DNA of 64,000 nt, taken from the NCBI RefSeq assembly GCF_019393635.1, contig NC_057862.1, forward strand, positions 91,888,159-91,952,158, in the 5' to 3' direction. The notes under the pieces were generated by a model, which saw nothing but the letters and a program-made list of their open reading frames with translations, did not search any database and was not told the origin of the DNA. The first letter of the stretch is position 1. Every line of letters begins with the position of its first letter. Source of the DNA: Dromiciops gliroides. Its lineage: Eukaryota > Chordata > Mammalia > Microbiotheria > Microbiotheriidae. Of this stretch, positions 53,992 to 64,000 are shown one piece after another. A program made the translations under genes and the position numbers.

Positions 53992-54138
53992 CTTTTATTT
54001 TGGTAAGGCAGTTGGGGTTAAGTGACTTGCCCAGGATCACACAGATAGTAAGTGTCAAGTGTCTGAGGCTGGATTTGAACTAAGGTTCTCCTGAATCCAG
54101 GGTCGGTGCTCTATCCACTGTGCCACCTAGCTGCCCTG
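53992..54138 (-). mobile_element. WSINE-type SINE
   Basis: TGAGGCCTTTTCT at 53979-53991 and 54139-54151. Confidence 0.92.
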
Positions 54139-54313
54139 TGAGGCCTTTTCTGATCCCTCTGGAAGCTACTGCCTTTCCCACCACCACCTTTTGCCGATGA
54201 AACTGCCTTTCATTTACTTTTATATCTATTTTTATATTTATTTCTATACATACATGTTGATTTCCCCACTGAATATAAGATGCTTATGGACTGATGATTT
54301 GGATCTGATTCTT

Positions 54314-54465
54314 TTTTTTTTTTTTTTTTAGTGAGGCAATTGGGGTTAAGTGACTTGCCCAGGGTCACACAGCTAGTAAGTGTTAAGTGTCTGAGGCTGG
54401 ATTTGAACTCAGGTACTCCTGACTCCAGGGCCAGTGCTCTATCCACTTCGCCACCTAGCTTCCCC
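54314..54465 (-). mobile_element. WSINE-type SINE
   Basis: GGATCTGATTCTT at 54301-54313 and 54469-54481. Confidence 0.92.
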
Positions 54466-55214
54466 TTGGGATCTGATTCTTACCAACAAGGAGAAATTTG
54501 TCGCTGGGGTGAAGGTGTTGGGAGTCTGGGGGTGAGGTAACCCCACTGTCTTTTAGGGTTTAGGTTGGAGAAAGAAAGGAAACACCAGGTTTGGGAAAAG
54601 CAGATTTCATTGGGCTCAAAGGAAGGATTGGCAAGATCTCGTCAATTAGAATTTTATTGGGGTAATCAAGCCAGGAAGGACAGGGAATTATTGAGAGTGA
54701 AATTCTGAAGGCACAAGAAGAAATAATTCCAATGAAGAGGAACTAGGGGGAATCATCTGAGGAGACTGTTGTGGCTACAAGGAGGACCCATTAATTTATT
54801 TAGATTTTTAAATAGTAACCCACAGCAGACAGAAGTGAGGACAGATAACCGGATAAATAAAGGATGGTGGACTTCTGTAAGAATAGCATTCAGTGCACTA
54901 AAGTTTCAAATGAGATAAGGCTAACAAGAAAAGCTAAGGAAAACAAAAAGAACTTTAAAAATAATATTGAGGCAAAGATGAGGATCAGAGAAGGGATAGG
55001 ATGACTCCTCAGAGTAAATTGGAGGATGATAACTGACAACTGAGAGGAGGCAGAGCTGCTAAGTCCTTATTTTCTTTCTATTTTCTCCGCCAAGGAGAAT
55101 AGCAATTGTATTGTAGGTCTTTGGTTTCCAAATGACCTTTGGACTAGAAAAGGACATAACAAAAATGTCTGGTAGGAAATTGATACCCAAGATAAGTATG
55201 GAGATAGTAAGAGA

Positions 55215-56150
55215 ACACCCAGCTGCCCTTGATGAATTCAAGTCATCTGGCCCAGATGAACCACAGCTTCATTTACTGAAAGGACTGAATGTTTAAAAAA
55301 AAAAAAAGGCGGTGCGGGGAGTAGAATGGAATTTTCAAACTCTATGCCACTGAATTGATTTTGATTCCTAGAAAAATTGTAGAACCTCCTTAGAAAGGTG
55401 GATAATGGATATCTAGGAAAGGAAGTGGTGACACCAAAGAACAAGCATAAGTTTGTCCAGATCAGGTCATAACCAGCTAACCTTATTTCCTTTTATGATA
55501 GGATTACCAAAGGCATGCTAGATAGAATTTACCTAGACTTTAGTAAAATATTTAATGATTATCCCGTGCTATTCTTGTGCAAAAAATGGAGAGACAGGAG
55601 CTAGATGATAGTACAATTGGATATATTTGGAACTTGCTGAATGGATGTCCTAAATGAGTCAATGAATCAATATGTCTTAGAAGGTTTCTATTGTAGGGCC
55701 TTAAGGATCTGTGTTTGGCCTGGCACTATCCATTTTCTTTTCTTTTTATTTTATTTTTTTGTGGGGCAATGAGGGTCTATCCATTTTCATAGGAGGCATC
55801 CTTATGAAATTTTCAGGTGGTACAAAGCTGGTAGGGATAACTAACAAGGATGACAGAGTCAGTTTCTAAAAAGATTGGGATAAGCTAGAACTTTGGGCCA
55901 TATCTGATAAAATGAAATCTGATAGGAAAAATGTAAATGCATTAAAAATGACTTTACAAATACAAGAAGGGACATAGTTAGAAAACAGGGGTCCCCCCCA
56001 TCCCAAAACCAAACATCTTTGTGTTTTTTGTAGACCAGAATCTTTATATGAGTCATCAATGTGATTTGGCGATCAAAGAAGCTAATTTGATCTTGGGCAA
56101 TGTTCAAAGACAAAGCTTCCAGAAACAGAGAAGTGATTGATACTTCTCTA
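55215..56150 (+). mobile_element. Degenerate CR1/L3-type LINE fragment
   Basis: Broken reverse-transcriptase remnants are readable: SSGPDE near 55243 and IYLDFSK near 55528, the latter matching the usual IYLDFSKAFD motif. Frameshifts and stops throughout; not functional. Confidence 0.6.
55738..55776 (-). mobile_element. Extremely truncated SINE remnant
   Basis: Only a T-rich tail plus GTGGGGCAATGAGGG of the SINE 3' end, flanked by CTATCCATTTTC at 55726-55737 and 55777-55788. Confidence 0.8.
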
Positions 56151-58330
56151 CTCTGCCCTTATCAGGACACACTTGGAATAAGAGGATAAGATGGAGAGTG
56201 TCTAGAAGAGGAGGGAAACAGAATGGTGAAGGACCTTTAGATTATGCCATATGAGAACTGGTTGAAGGAACTGGTAATATTTAGCCTAGAAAAGAAAATA
56301 TTGAGAGAAGGGGGAGAGGTGGGGGAAACATGGCATCTGTTTTCAAGTACTTGAAAGACTGTGAAATGGAAAAGGGATTTGTCTTGTTGTCTTTGACCCC
56401 TGAGGGCAGAATTAGGAGCACTGAGTGGAAATTGTAAATCAGCAAATTTAGGTTTGAGGTAAGAAAAAAAAATTCTTCTAATGGACTGACTAGGAAGGAA
56501 GTGGGCTTTCTCTCTCAAAGATATCTTCTAGCTAAATCTGGATACCTTATGGCGTTGATTCTTTTTCCAGTTTGAATTGGACTGACAGCGACTGAGGTTT
56601 CTTCCAACTCTGAAATTTTTGTGATTCTATAAATAAAACAGGTCTCTGATGTTCTCAAGCAGCTTACAATCTAAAGATAAACAGGGCTTATCATTCCTCT
56701 AGTATTTCTAGGCATCTTATTTGTGTTCCCTTTCCCCATTCCCCATCTTCTCCCCCCACCTCATCTTCTTTCAGACACCTGGTGCCTTCTTTTTTTCTCT
56801 CACAGTATCTACCCTTCACAAAACAACAACAAAACCAACTCAACAATGAAAATGTACAGGGAAATGATCTGATATTCTGATTTGTATTTTGAAGCTAATT
56901 TACATTGCAATAATAACAGCTCATAGTTACACAGGCTTTAAGCCTTAAAAAGTCCTTTCCTCACAACCAACCACCCTGTGAGGCAGGTGTTGTAAATACA
57001 CGATAAGACTTTTGGGATACCCTAGAGTATTTCCCCCATTTTACAGATGAAGACAATGAGACTTAGAGACATTATGACTTACCTAAGGATTGCAGGATTT
57101 AGAACTGTAAGGGATCTTATTGATTATCTAGTTCAACTTTCATTTTCTGAAGAAAGTGATCTTAGAGAGCTTAAATGACTTGCTCATGGTTACATAGGTA
57201 GTAAGTTGCTTACCTAACCTGTATGTGATGGAGCCAAGCCTTAACTGTTTTTTTTTTTCCTGAATTCCTAGTCTGGTGTTCTTTCCACGATTCCATAATG
57301 CATAATAAGTACTCATGTGAGGTGCTTAAACAGTAACATGGTAGGAGGGAAAACCCAGTGTTTATATAGCTTGTAGACACTGGAGAACATATGGAGGGAG
57401 AGTGCTAATGCTTCAGTGGATTGGGTCTGTGACCTTACTGAGGTAGGTAGGTATGTCCTCCAGATGGGTAGATGGTACCTATGCTTTTTTATGCTGATGG
57501 ATTCTTATCCATGTCCTCACATAAATCATCCCTAGGGGGCCCAACCTGCTGGCATCATTTTTCTGGATTCTTTTGAAATTATGTGGGGTACCAATGCAGT
57601 ACACAGTCTGTCTCTCTATTATACCAGCCCACTTCCTCTTCTAGTCTTAAATCTCTCAGAAGATATCGCATATGGTGCTTTGTAACCCAATTCATCATTT
57701 GTAATATGTTGTGGCCTATTTCTGTCCATTATGTTTCTCTCCATTACCCTTTGGGTGACTTGCAATTTTGATTCCTTAGAGACTGTGGTATTCCATAATT
57801 GGTAGCCTTATAGCATACCTGGAAGAATATTATTACTAAAAAAATGTGATTTTGTTTCTGCCAAAAGAGTCATTGAAGGCTTAGGGTTATTGAAGGACTA
57901 TGAGATTTCCCAAAAGCAATCCAACCCAACCTCTTCCTTCTACTTAATTGTATCCCCAGTTCATTGCCCTTTTGCTGTGTCTGTCCAAGATATATGTATA
58001 TCCTAATGGAACAATTCTGTGGCCTATCCATTCACTGAATATCATAGCCTGGAAAATAGGCTTTTGTTTTTCACTTGGTTTTCTCCCTCTGGATGGTTAA
58101 GCCAAATTCTTCTGAGCAATTTTAAATCCCATTGAGCAGACACTGTAACATCATGGGGCTTGATGTGATCAGCATAGCTGTGCTTTCCATTTTAAGGTAT
58201 GAAAAACACTTTAGTTAAATTATCTTATGATCCTCATAACTACCTAGTAAGGTAAATTCTATAGGTATAATTCCCTTTATTTGATAGATGAGGAAACTGA
58301 AGCTCAGAGGGGCCATCTTACTAGCCCCCC
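56150..58330. other. Intergenic, old diverged repeats
   Basis: No gene supported. MIR-like pieces near 57040-57300 and A/T-rich unique DNA. Open frames are short and without family resemblance. Confidence 0.4.
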
Positions 58331-58346
58331 CCTCCATTTAATTATC

Positions 58347-58492
58347 TTTTTTTTTTTTAGTGAGGCAATTAGAGTTAAGTGACTTGCCCAGGGTCACACA
58401 GCTAGTGAGTGTTGTGTCTGAGGCCAGATTTGAACTCAGGTACTCCTGACTCCAGGGCCAGTGCTCTATCCACTGTGCCACCTAGCTGCCCC
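58347..58492 (-). mobile_element. WSINE-type SINE
   Basis: TAATTATC at 58339-58346 and 58493-58500. Confidence 0.88.
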
Positions 58493-58499
58493 TAATTAT

Positions 58500-59345
58500 C
58501 ATTTATATGTTGATGACTCATATCTATACATCCATCTGTAGTCCCTCCTCTTAACTTTAGTCTCACATCAGTCACTGCATTGTAGGTATTTCCACCTGGA
58601 CAGTCTATAAGCATCTCTAACTCAATATGTCCAAAACAGAATTCATCATCTTCCCTCTCTTCCCTGCCCCTCCCCCAACATTTCTTTTATCTTCCTTATT
58701 TCTATTGAGTCTACAACCATCATTCCAGTTACTCAGCTTCCTAGGAATCACCCTCAGCTTTTCATTCTCCCTCACCTTCCACTTCCAATCTGTCTTATAG
58801 ATTCTGCCCCCACAACCTCTTTTGCCTGCCATCTCCTCCTCTTTATTCACCTGGCCTGGTTCAGTTCTTCATCACTGCTCCCTGGACTTTTGTAATAGCC
58901 TTTTAATTCATTTCCTGGTCTTCCATATCTGCCACCTTCTAATCCATCCTCGAGATTGGCCAAAGTGATGTCCCTAAAGCACAGGTTGTACGTTATCACT
59001 CCCCTGCTCAAGTAAGTTGAGAAACTGCCTCCAGGATCAAATATAGATTCTTGCTTGGCATGTAAAACCCTTCACAATCTGGTTGCAGCCTATTTTTTCC
59101 CCCAGATTTATTACAGATCCTCCATGAAGCTTGTCCTGGTCTCCTCAGTTGCTGGTGCCTTTGCTCAGAAATTAATTTGTATTTACTTTGTATAACATAT
59201 TATACCTATGCATTTCCCTTTCTTCCTTTAGAACCCAGCTCTTTGAGGGCTGTGACTTTTTCACTTTTGTCTTTGTATCATAAGTGCCTGAATGGAGTCG
59301 GGCCCATAAGTTGGAGCTCAGTAGATGCTTTCGGATTAATTGATT
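58500..59345 (+). mobile_element. L2-type LINE fragment
   Basis: Same order of L2-like blocks as the fragment in intron 17: TCCAAAACAGAATTCATC, GCCAAAGTGATGTCCCTAAA, AAACCCTTCACAATCTGG, and an end resembling CTCAGTAGATGCTT. Non-coding. Confidence 0.6.
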
Positions 59346-59479
59346 AAAGGTTAAGTGACTTGCCCATGGTCACACATAACCACCAGGTAGAATTTGAACT
59401 CAGGGTAATTCCTATTGATTCTAAGACCAGTATTACACTATATGGCCTTTCAGCTTTAAAAGTCTATGATTCTTTGAAA

Positions 59480-59960
59480 TTTCAGTTTTAAAATAACTAC
59501 ATAAGCCTCTGGAGGTATGTTTGGTTTGAACGGGCCAAAGCTCTGTCTGGAAATCTACCCAGAGACTATTTTTAGACAAGGCAGGGGATCAGTCAATTTA
59601 TGGAAATATTGTGGGGAACTGGAAATTTGCCTGACGGGGCATACTTTTAATATGGCTGATTTCTCTAAGCCCTTTAAAATAAGTCAGGGCTTATAAGGGG
59701 TAGACCTGGAATCCCAAATGAGAAACCTTTAGCTCTTGAATTTTAAGGAGAGAGATGGGGCCTCCTGGAATAGGCCTCCTGCAGCGATATCCCCTTTGCA
59801 AGCATGAGGGTAGAAAAAGGATTCTTGGCTTGTTTTTCAGGCCCTGCTTTGATGATCTCTGTGACTCATGCCCTAGCAACCATGCTTTAATTCTCTTTTC
59901 TTTAAAAGAGTCAATACAGACAAGAATTCTACTATAATTATAACAACAGCAGCAGCAATA
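59480..59960. other. Intergenic unique block with MEF2-like site
   Basis: Non-repetitive sequence containing CTATTTTTAG at 59566-59575, a match to the MEF2 consensus. No coding evidence. Confidence 0.35.
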
Positions 59961-60099
59961 CATTTATATCCCACTTTCCTCACAAACTATAATTCAAGTT
60001 ATTATCCCCGTTTTATAGATGAGACTCTTAGAAGTTTAGTACTTTGCACAAGATCACAAGTAAACTGGTAAAGTTGGGGAATTTGAACTCATTTTTTTA

Positions 60100-60920
60100 A
60101 ACTTCAAATTATGTTCTTTTCTTTAAAAAATTAAATTAAAATTTTTCAATTAAACAAGTGTCTATTTTCTCTTCCTCACCCCTCTTCTCCAATAGAAAAT
60201 CATTGCAACAAAAATACATAGTCAAAACAAATCCCCACATTGCCTATGTCTAAAAATTGATGTCTCATTCTTCATCTTGCATTATCTGTCAGGAGGTGGG
60301 CAGCGTGTTTCATCATCCATCTTCTTTTTTTCTTTTTCTTTCTTTCTTTCTTTTTTTTTTTTTTGGTGAGGCAATTGGGGTTAAGTGACTTGCCCAGGGT
60401 CACACAGCCAGTAAGTGTTAAGTGTCTGAGGCCGGATTTGAACTCAGGTCCGCCTGACTCCAGGGCCAGGGCTCTATCCATTGTGCCACCTAGCTGTCCC
60501 TTATAACCCATCTTCTGATTGGTCATTGCATTCATTGGAGTTATTGAGCCTTTTGAAGTCATTTGTCTTGAAATTTTTTGTGTTATTATTTTGTTCTGGT
60601 TCTGCTCACTGGGGTCTGTAGCAGTTGATTCATACAAATCTTCCCAGGTTTTTCCCAAACTATCCCTTTTAATATTTCATACATCACAGTAGTATTCCAT
60701 TACATTGATAAACCATAATTTTAAAGAACATTTATTCATTGATGGGGCACCCCCTTAGTTTCCAGGTTTTTTTTTTAATCAAAAAGAGTGGCTATAAATA
60801 TTTTTTACATATGGTACTTTTCCCCTTTCTTTAATGTCTTTGGGGTATAGGTTTAGTTGTAGTATCACTTGATCAAAAGGGAATGCACAGTTTATTAACT
60901 TTTGGGATATAATTCCAACT
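60100..60920 (-). mobile_element. Old L1-like 3' end, interrupted by a SINE
   Basis: Diverged L1 end on the minus strand: GTAGTATTCCATTACATTG is the inverse of the ORF2-end block seen in the other L1 copies, with GGCTATAAATATTTTT nearby. A SINE sits at 60327-60500. Confidence 0.6.
60327..60500 (-). mobile_element. WSINE-type SINE with TTTC-rich tail
   Basis: Inserted in an old L1. CCATCTTCT occurs on both sides, and the tail carries a short (TTTC)n run. Confidence 0.85.
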
Positions 60921-61325
60921 TGTTTTCCAGAAAGTTTGTACTATTTCGTAGTTCTACCAACAATGCATTAATATGCCCATTTTCCTGGAGTCCCTCCAAG
61001 AACTGTAATTTGGCATGCATGTCATCTTTATCTATATCTAAATTACTGATAAGAATACTAAACAATATAGGGCCAACTAGAGACCTTTGGGCTTTCCACA
61101 AGAAAACTCCTTCTCAGTTGACATTGAACAATTAATTAACTCAATGGTCATCAAGAATCGACCATTGGATTAGCTTTGAATCTACTTAACTATATAATTC
61201 TCTAGCCTGCATATTCTCTTTTCTTCTACAATAATAGAATAAGAGACTAGGCAGATTATAGCTACAGCATTGATTTTCCCTACTAACCTAGTAACTGCCA
61301 AAAAAGGAAATGGTAATGGCTTTTT

Positions 61326-61477
61326 TTTTTGTGTGTGTGTGTGTGAGGCAATTGCGATTAAGTGACTTGCTCAGGGTCATACAACTAGTAAGTGTTAAGT
61401 GTCTGAGGCTGGATTTGAACCCAGGTACTCCTGACTCCAGGGCCGGTGCTCTATCCACTGTGCCACCTAGCTGCCCC
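61326..61477 (-). mobile_element. WSINE-type SINE with GT tail repeat
   Basis: GTAATGGCTTTTT at 61313-61325 and 61479-61491 encloses it. The tail carries a short (GT)n. Confidence 0.9.
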
Positions 61478-61524
61478 AGTAATGGCTTTTTGTGATGAGG
61501 ATTCTAGGTGGGAGAGTGGATATA

Positions 61525-61735
61525 GTGATGGTCAGGAATCATTCAGACTTAGTCATTTACTAGCAGTGTGACCTTGGGCAAGTCACTTAACTACTATCTG
61601 CCTCGGTTTCCTCCACTGTAAAATGAGGGTAGTACCTACCTCCCAGGGTTTTTGTGAGGAGAAAATTAGATAATATTTGTAAAGTGTTTAGCACCAAATC
61701 TGGCTCATAGTAGGCATGTAATAAATGATTGTTCC
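61525..61735 (+). repeat. MIR-like SINE
   Basis: One of the best-kept MIR copies here: CAGTGTGACCTTGGGCAAGT, CTCGGTTTCCTCCACTGTAA, AGTGTTTAGCAC. Confidence 0.65.
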
Positions 61736-61906
61736 CTTCCTTCTCTGGATGCTTGCTCACCATCCTTTTGTCCATACCTTCTAGAATTTTACCAGGAGGG
61801 TAGAAGTCACGTTCACTGGCCTTTAGTGTAATTCTCCTTCCTTTTCTGAAAATTTGGGACATTTGTTCCTCTTCAGTCACATGGCACCTCTTCTGTTAAT
61901 CATGAA

Positions 61907-61907
<1 letters not shown>

Positions 61908-61997
<90 letters not shown>

Positions 61998-62001
61998 TCC
62001 T

Positions 62002-62053
<52 letters not shown>
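61908..62053. repeat. (TTTC)n microsatellite, about 36 units
   Basis: Nearly perfect tract with a single CCTT interruption, lying inside a SINE target duplication. Confidence 0.97.
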
Positions 62054-62193
62054 TTTGTGAGGCATTTGGGGTTAAGTGACTTGCCCAGGGTCACACAGCT
62101 AGTAAGTGTTAAGTGTCTGAGGCCAGATTTGAACTGAGATCCTCCCGACTCCAGGGGTGGTGCTCTATCCATTGCGCCACCTAGTTGCCCCCT
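62054..62193 (-). mobile_element. WSINE-type SINE with long TTTC tail repeat
   Basis: ATCATGAACTTTC (61899-61911) and ATCACGAACTTTC (62194-62206) enclose the SINE and the TTTC microsatellite. Confidence 0.92.
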
Positions 62194-62668
62194 ATCACGA
62201 ACTTTCAAAGACCAGAGGGTGGCTCAGAAATCCCATCTACCTGTCCTTTCCTGTGTGTTTAAGTCCCTATTAGCTATGTTCCTTCTTTTCAGTTCAAAGA
62301 CCATTCTCTTTGACACAGAATACTGACACTCCATTGTGGCTTCATTATAGATAACTAAGAGGAGACTGGACAGTGAAGGAAGAGTCTGAGAAACTGAATA
62401 ACTCTACACAAAAGCCTCCTAAAAATTGCATTCTGTCTATTAGTGTAGGGGCAAATGCTTCTCTATACTTCCTTGGCCCTTAAAGTGACTTATATTGGAG
62501 AAATTTACAATATCTGGTGTTCCCAATATTAACTATTAACCCTAATATCAGAGATCTTACAGATTATCTAGTCCAACTTGCCCAGTTTACACAGGAGGAA
62601 ATTCAGGCCAGGAAGGACAAGAGTAAGGTAAGGTCAAGGTGAAAGTTAAGTCTGCTTAAGAAGATAGG

Positions 62669-62817
62669 GGGCAACTAGGTGGCACAGTGGATAGAATACC
62701 AGCCCTGGATTCAGGAGGACCTGAGTTCAAATTCGGCCTCAGACACTTGACATGCTAGCTGTGTGACCCTGGGCAAGTCACTTAACCCCCATTGCTGCAC
62801 CCCCCCCTTCCAAAAAA
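62669..62817 (+). mobile_element. WSINE-type SINE, sense
   Basis: AAGAAGATAGG at 62658-62668 and 62818-62828. Confidence 0.92.
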
Positions 62818-62829
62818 AAGAAGATAGGG

Positions 62830-63600
62830 AAGTGTGTAATGTATTTTAGAAACATTTCCATCCAAAGCAAAGTGTGGGGATTAAAAAGGGGAAACCTCAT
62901 TTAAATGGAAAATGAGCTTTTGGGGCACAGCTTGCTTCCCCCCTGGTGATGCAGAATAAATGAATTGTGGCTATAATCCTTTCTATTTAGCTTGGGAAAT
63001 TTTAGTCCTGTCAGTGTGGCTTCTGCTGTGCTTTACCCTGTGTCTTTTTTGAGCTCAAACTTCTACAGAAAACTCCAACATGCTGGTGTTACTATTAACA
63101 TGGAGAATGCTGACAAGCTCTCTTGGGAGGCTGAGTTTTCTGGCTGGGGTTCTTTACCATTAGCTGTGCTGACACTTCCTGACGATCATTTTTCCCCCAG
63201 GGGGCCAAAGGGTGTTTTTGTCTGTCGACAGTAAAAAATACATTAGGTATCCACCAACGGAAAAAGATTACTACTGATTGTTGGTTTAGTATTCAGTAGC
63301 TCATCCAAAACCTCTGATTTAACAGATCACATGTTTGTCAGGCCAGAATTTTAAAGTAGAGTACCATCTTTTTGCCTAAGAGATAGGAAACAGCTGGTCA
63401 GGGGTAGGATAGGATCTGACTCTGTGGTCTTTGTTAGACCATCCTCTGGGGCTGGCTGGTCAGGGCACTGTGCCAAGAAGGCCACAGTCATGAGTTTGAT
63501 CCCCATGTAGACCAGTTGGTTGGGCTCTCCCTCTATCAGCTGGCACAGCATACACATATGCCCTTCTGCCATAGCTTGGGGAATCTCAATGCCTCACATC
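62830..63600. other. Intergenic unique block
   Basis: Non-repetitive sequence between two SINEs. Open frames of 73-98 codons overlap on both strands without family resemblance, so no gene is called. Confidence 0.4.
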
Positions 63601-63604
63601 CTCC

Positions 63605-63757
63605 TTTTTTTTTTTTTTTTTTAGTGAGGCAATTGGGGTTAAGTGACTTGCTCAGGGTCACACAGCTAGTAAGTGTTAAGTGTCTGAGGCCGGATTTGAA
63701 CTCAGGTACTCCTGACTCCAGGGCCGGTGCTCTATCCACTGCGCCATCTAGCTGCCC
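63605..63757 (-). mobile_element. WSINE-type SINE
   Basis: CACATCCTCC at 63595-63604 and 63758-63767. Confidence 0.92.
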
Positions 63758-64000
63758 CACATCCTCCATTTTGAATGGAAAAATGGAGTCCTTAAAATGG
63801 AGTCTTGTTTAGGGAGACGTAGCTGTTTTCTGCAAAGAACAGAAGCAGCATTTTTCCTTTGGTAACACAGGAACCAATTCCCAATTATCAAATGTGAGTT
63901 GAGAATTTCCCACTATAGGCAAATTTTCAGGATCAGTCTAGTCTGTGTGTAAAAATATCACTTAGAATCACAGCTTTAGATTGGAAGGGACCTTGGACCT

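Noticed and set aside
61854-62208. Frames of repeated Phe-Leu-Ser and Lys-Glu-Arg
   Set aside because: Translation of the TTTC microsatellite and the adjacent SINE on either strand.

Overview
This is vertebrate nuclear DNA, almost certainly from a marsupial. The clearest sign is about 45 copies of one tRNA-derived SINE of the WSINE/CORE type. It has an RNA polymerase III A-box-like and B-box-like head, a body shared with MIR, and an A-rich tail. There are also 5'-truncated L1 copies with target-site duplications (TSDs), old L2 and CR1/L3 LINEs, and MIR-like copies. The abundance of this SINE suggests an Australian lineage, but the species cannot be fixed from sequence alone.

Bases 1-38,200 carry EIF3A, the largest subunit (a) of translation initiation factor eIF3, on the + strand. 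Exons 2-22 were placed by translation, GT-AG sites and codon phase. They sum to 3,980 nt with no frame break and end at a TAA at 37132-37134. Exon 1, with about 17 codons including the start, was not found and should lie upstream. The predicted protein has about 1,342 residues. The human protein has 1,382, and much of the difference is in the Asp/Arg-rich 10-residue repeat exon.

Two EIF3A introns (7 and 9) each hold a box H/ACA snoRNA of about 130 nt that matches my memory of SNORA19, which EIF3A hosts in human. The two copies are about 90% identical. They differ by a compensatory base-pair change in the 5' hairpin, which is the most interesting observation in the window.

At 42,615-43,484 on the - strand lies the single-exon CDS of NANOS1 (289 aa), inside a CpG island of about 1.7 kb. 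EIF3A and NANOS1 converge tail to tail, as in human 10q26. Nearly 9.1 kb around this pair (36,067-45,199) has no copy of the SINE that is dense elsewhere.

From about 44.3 kb to the end no gene is supported. This looks like intergenic DNA beside NANOS1: SINEs, L2, L1 and CR1 fragments, microsatellites, and several unique AT-rich stretches that could be conserved non-coding elements. No bacterial-type system, CRISPR array or intact virus is present. The novelty is in the intronic snoRNA pair, a second duplicated intronic segment (introns 4 and 5), repeat-nesting structures, and microsatellites growing from SINE tails.
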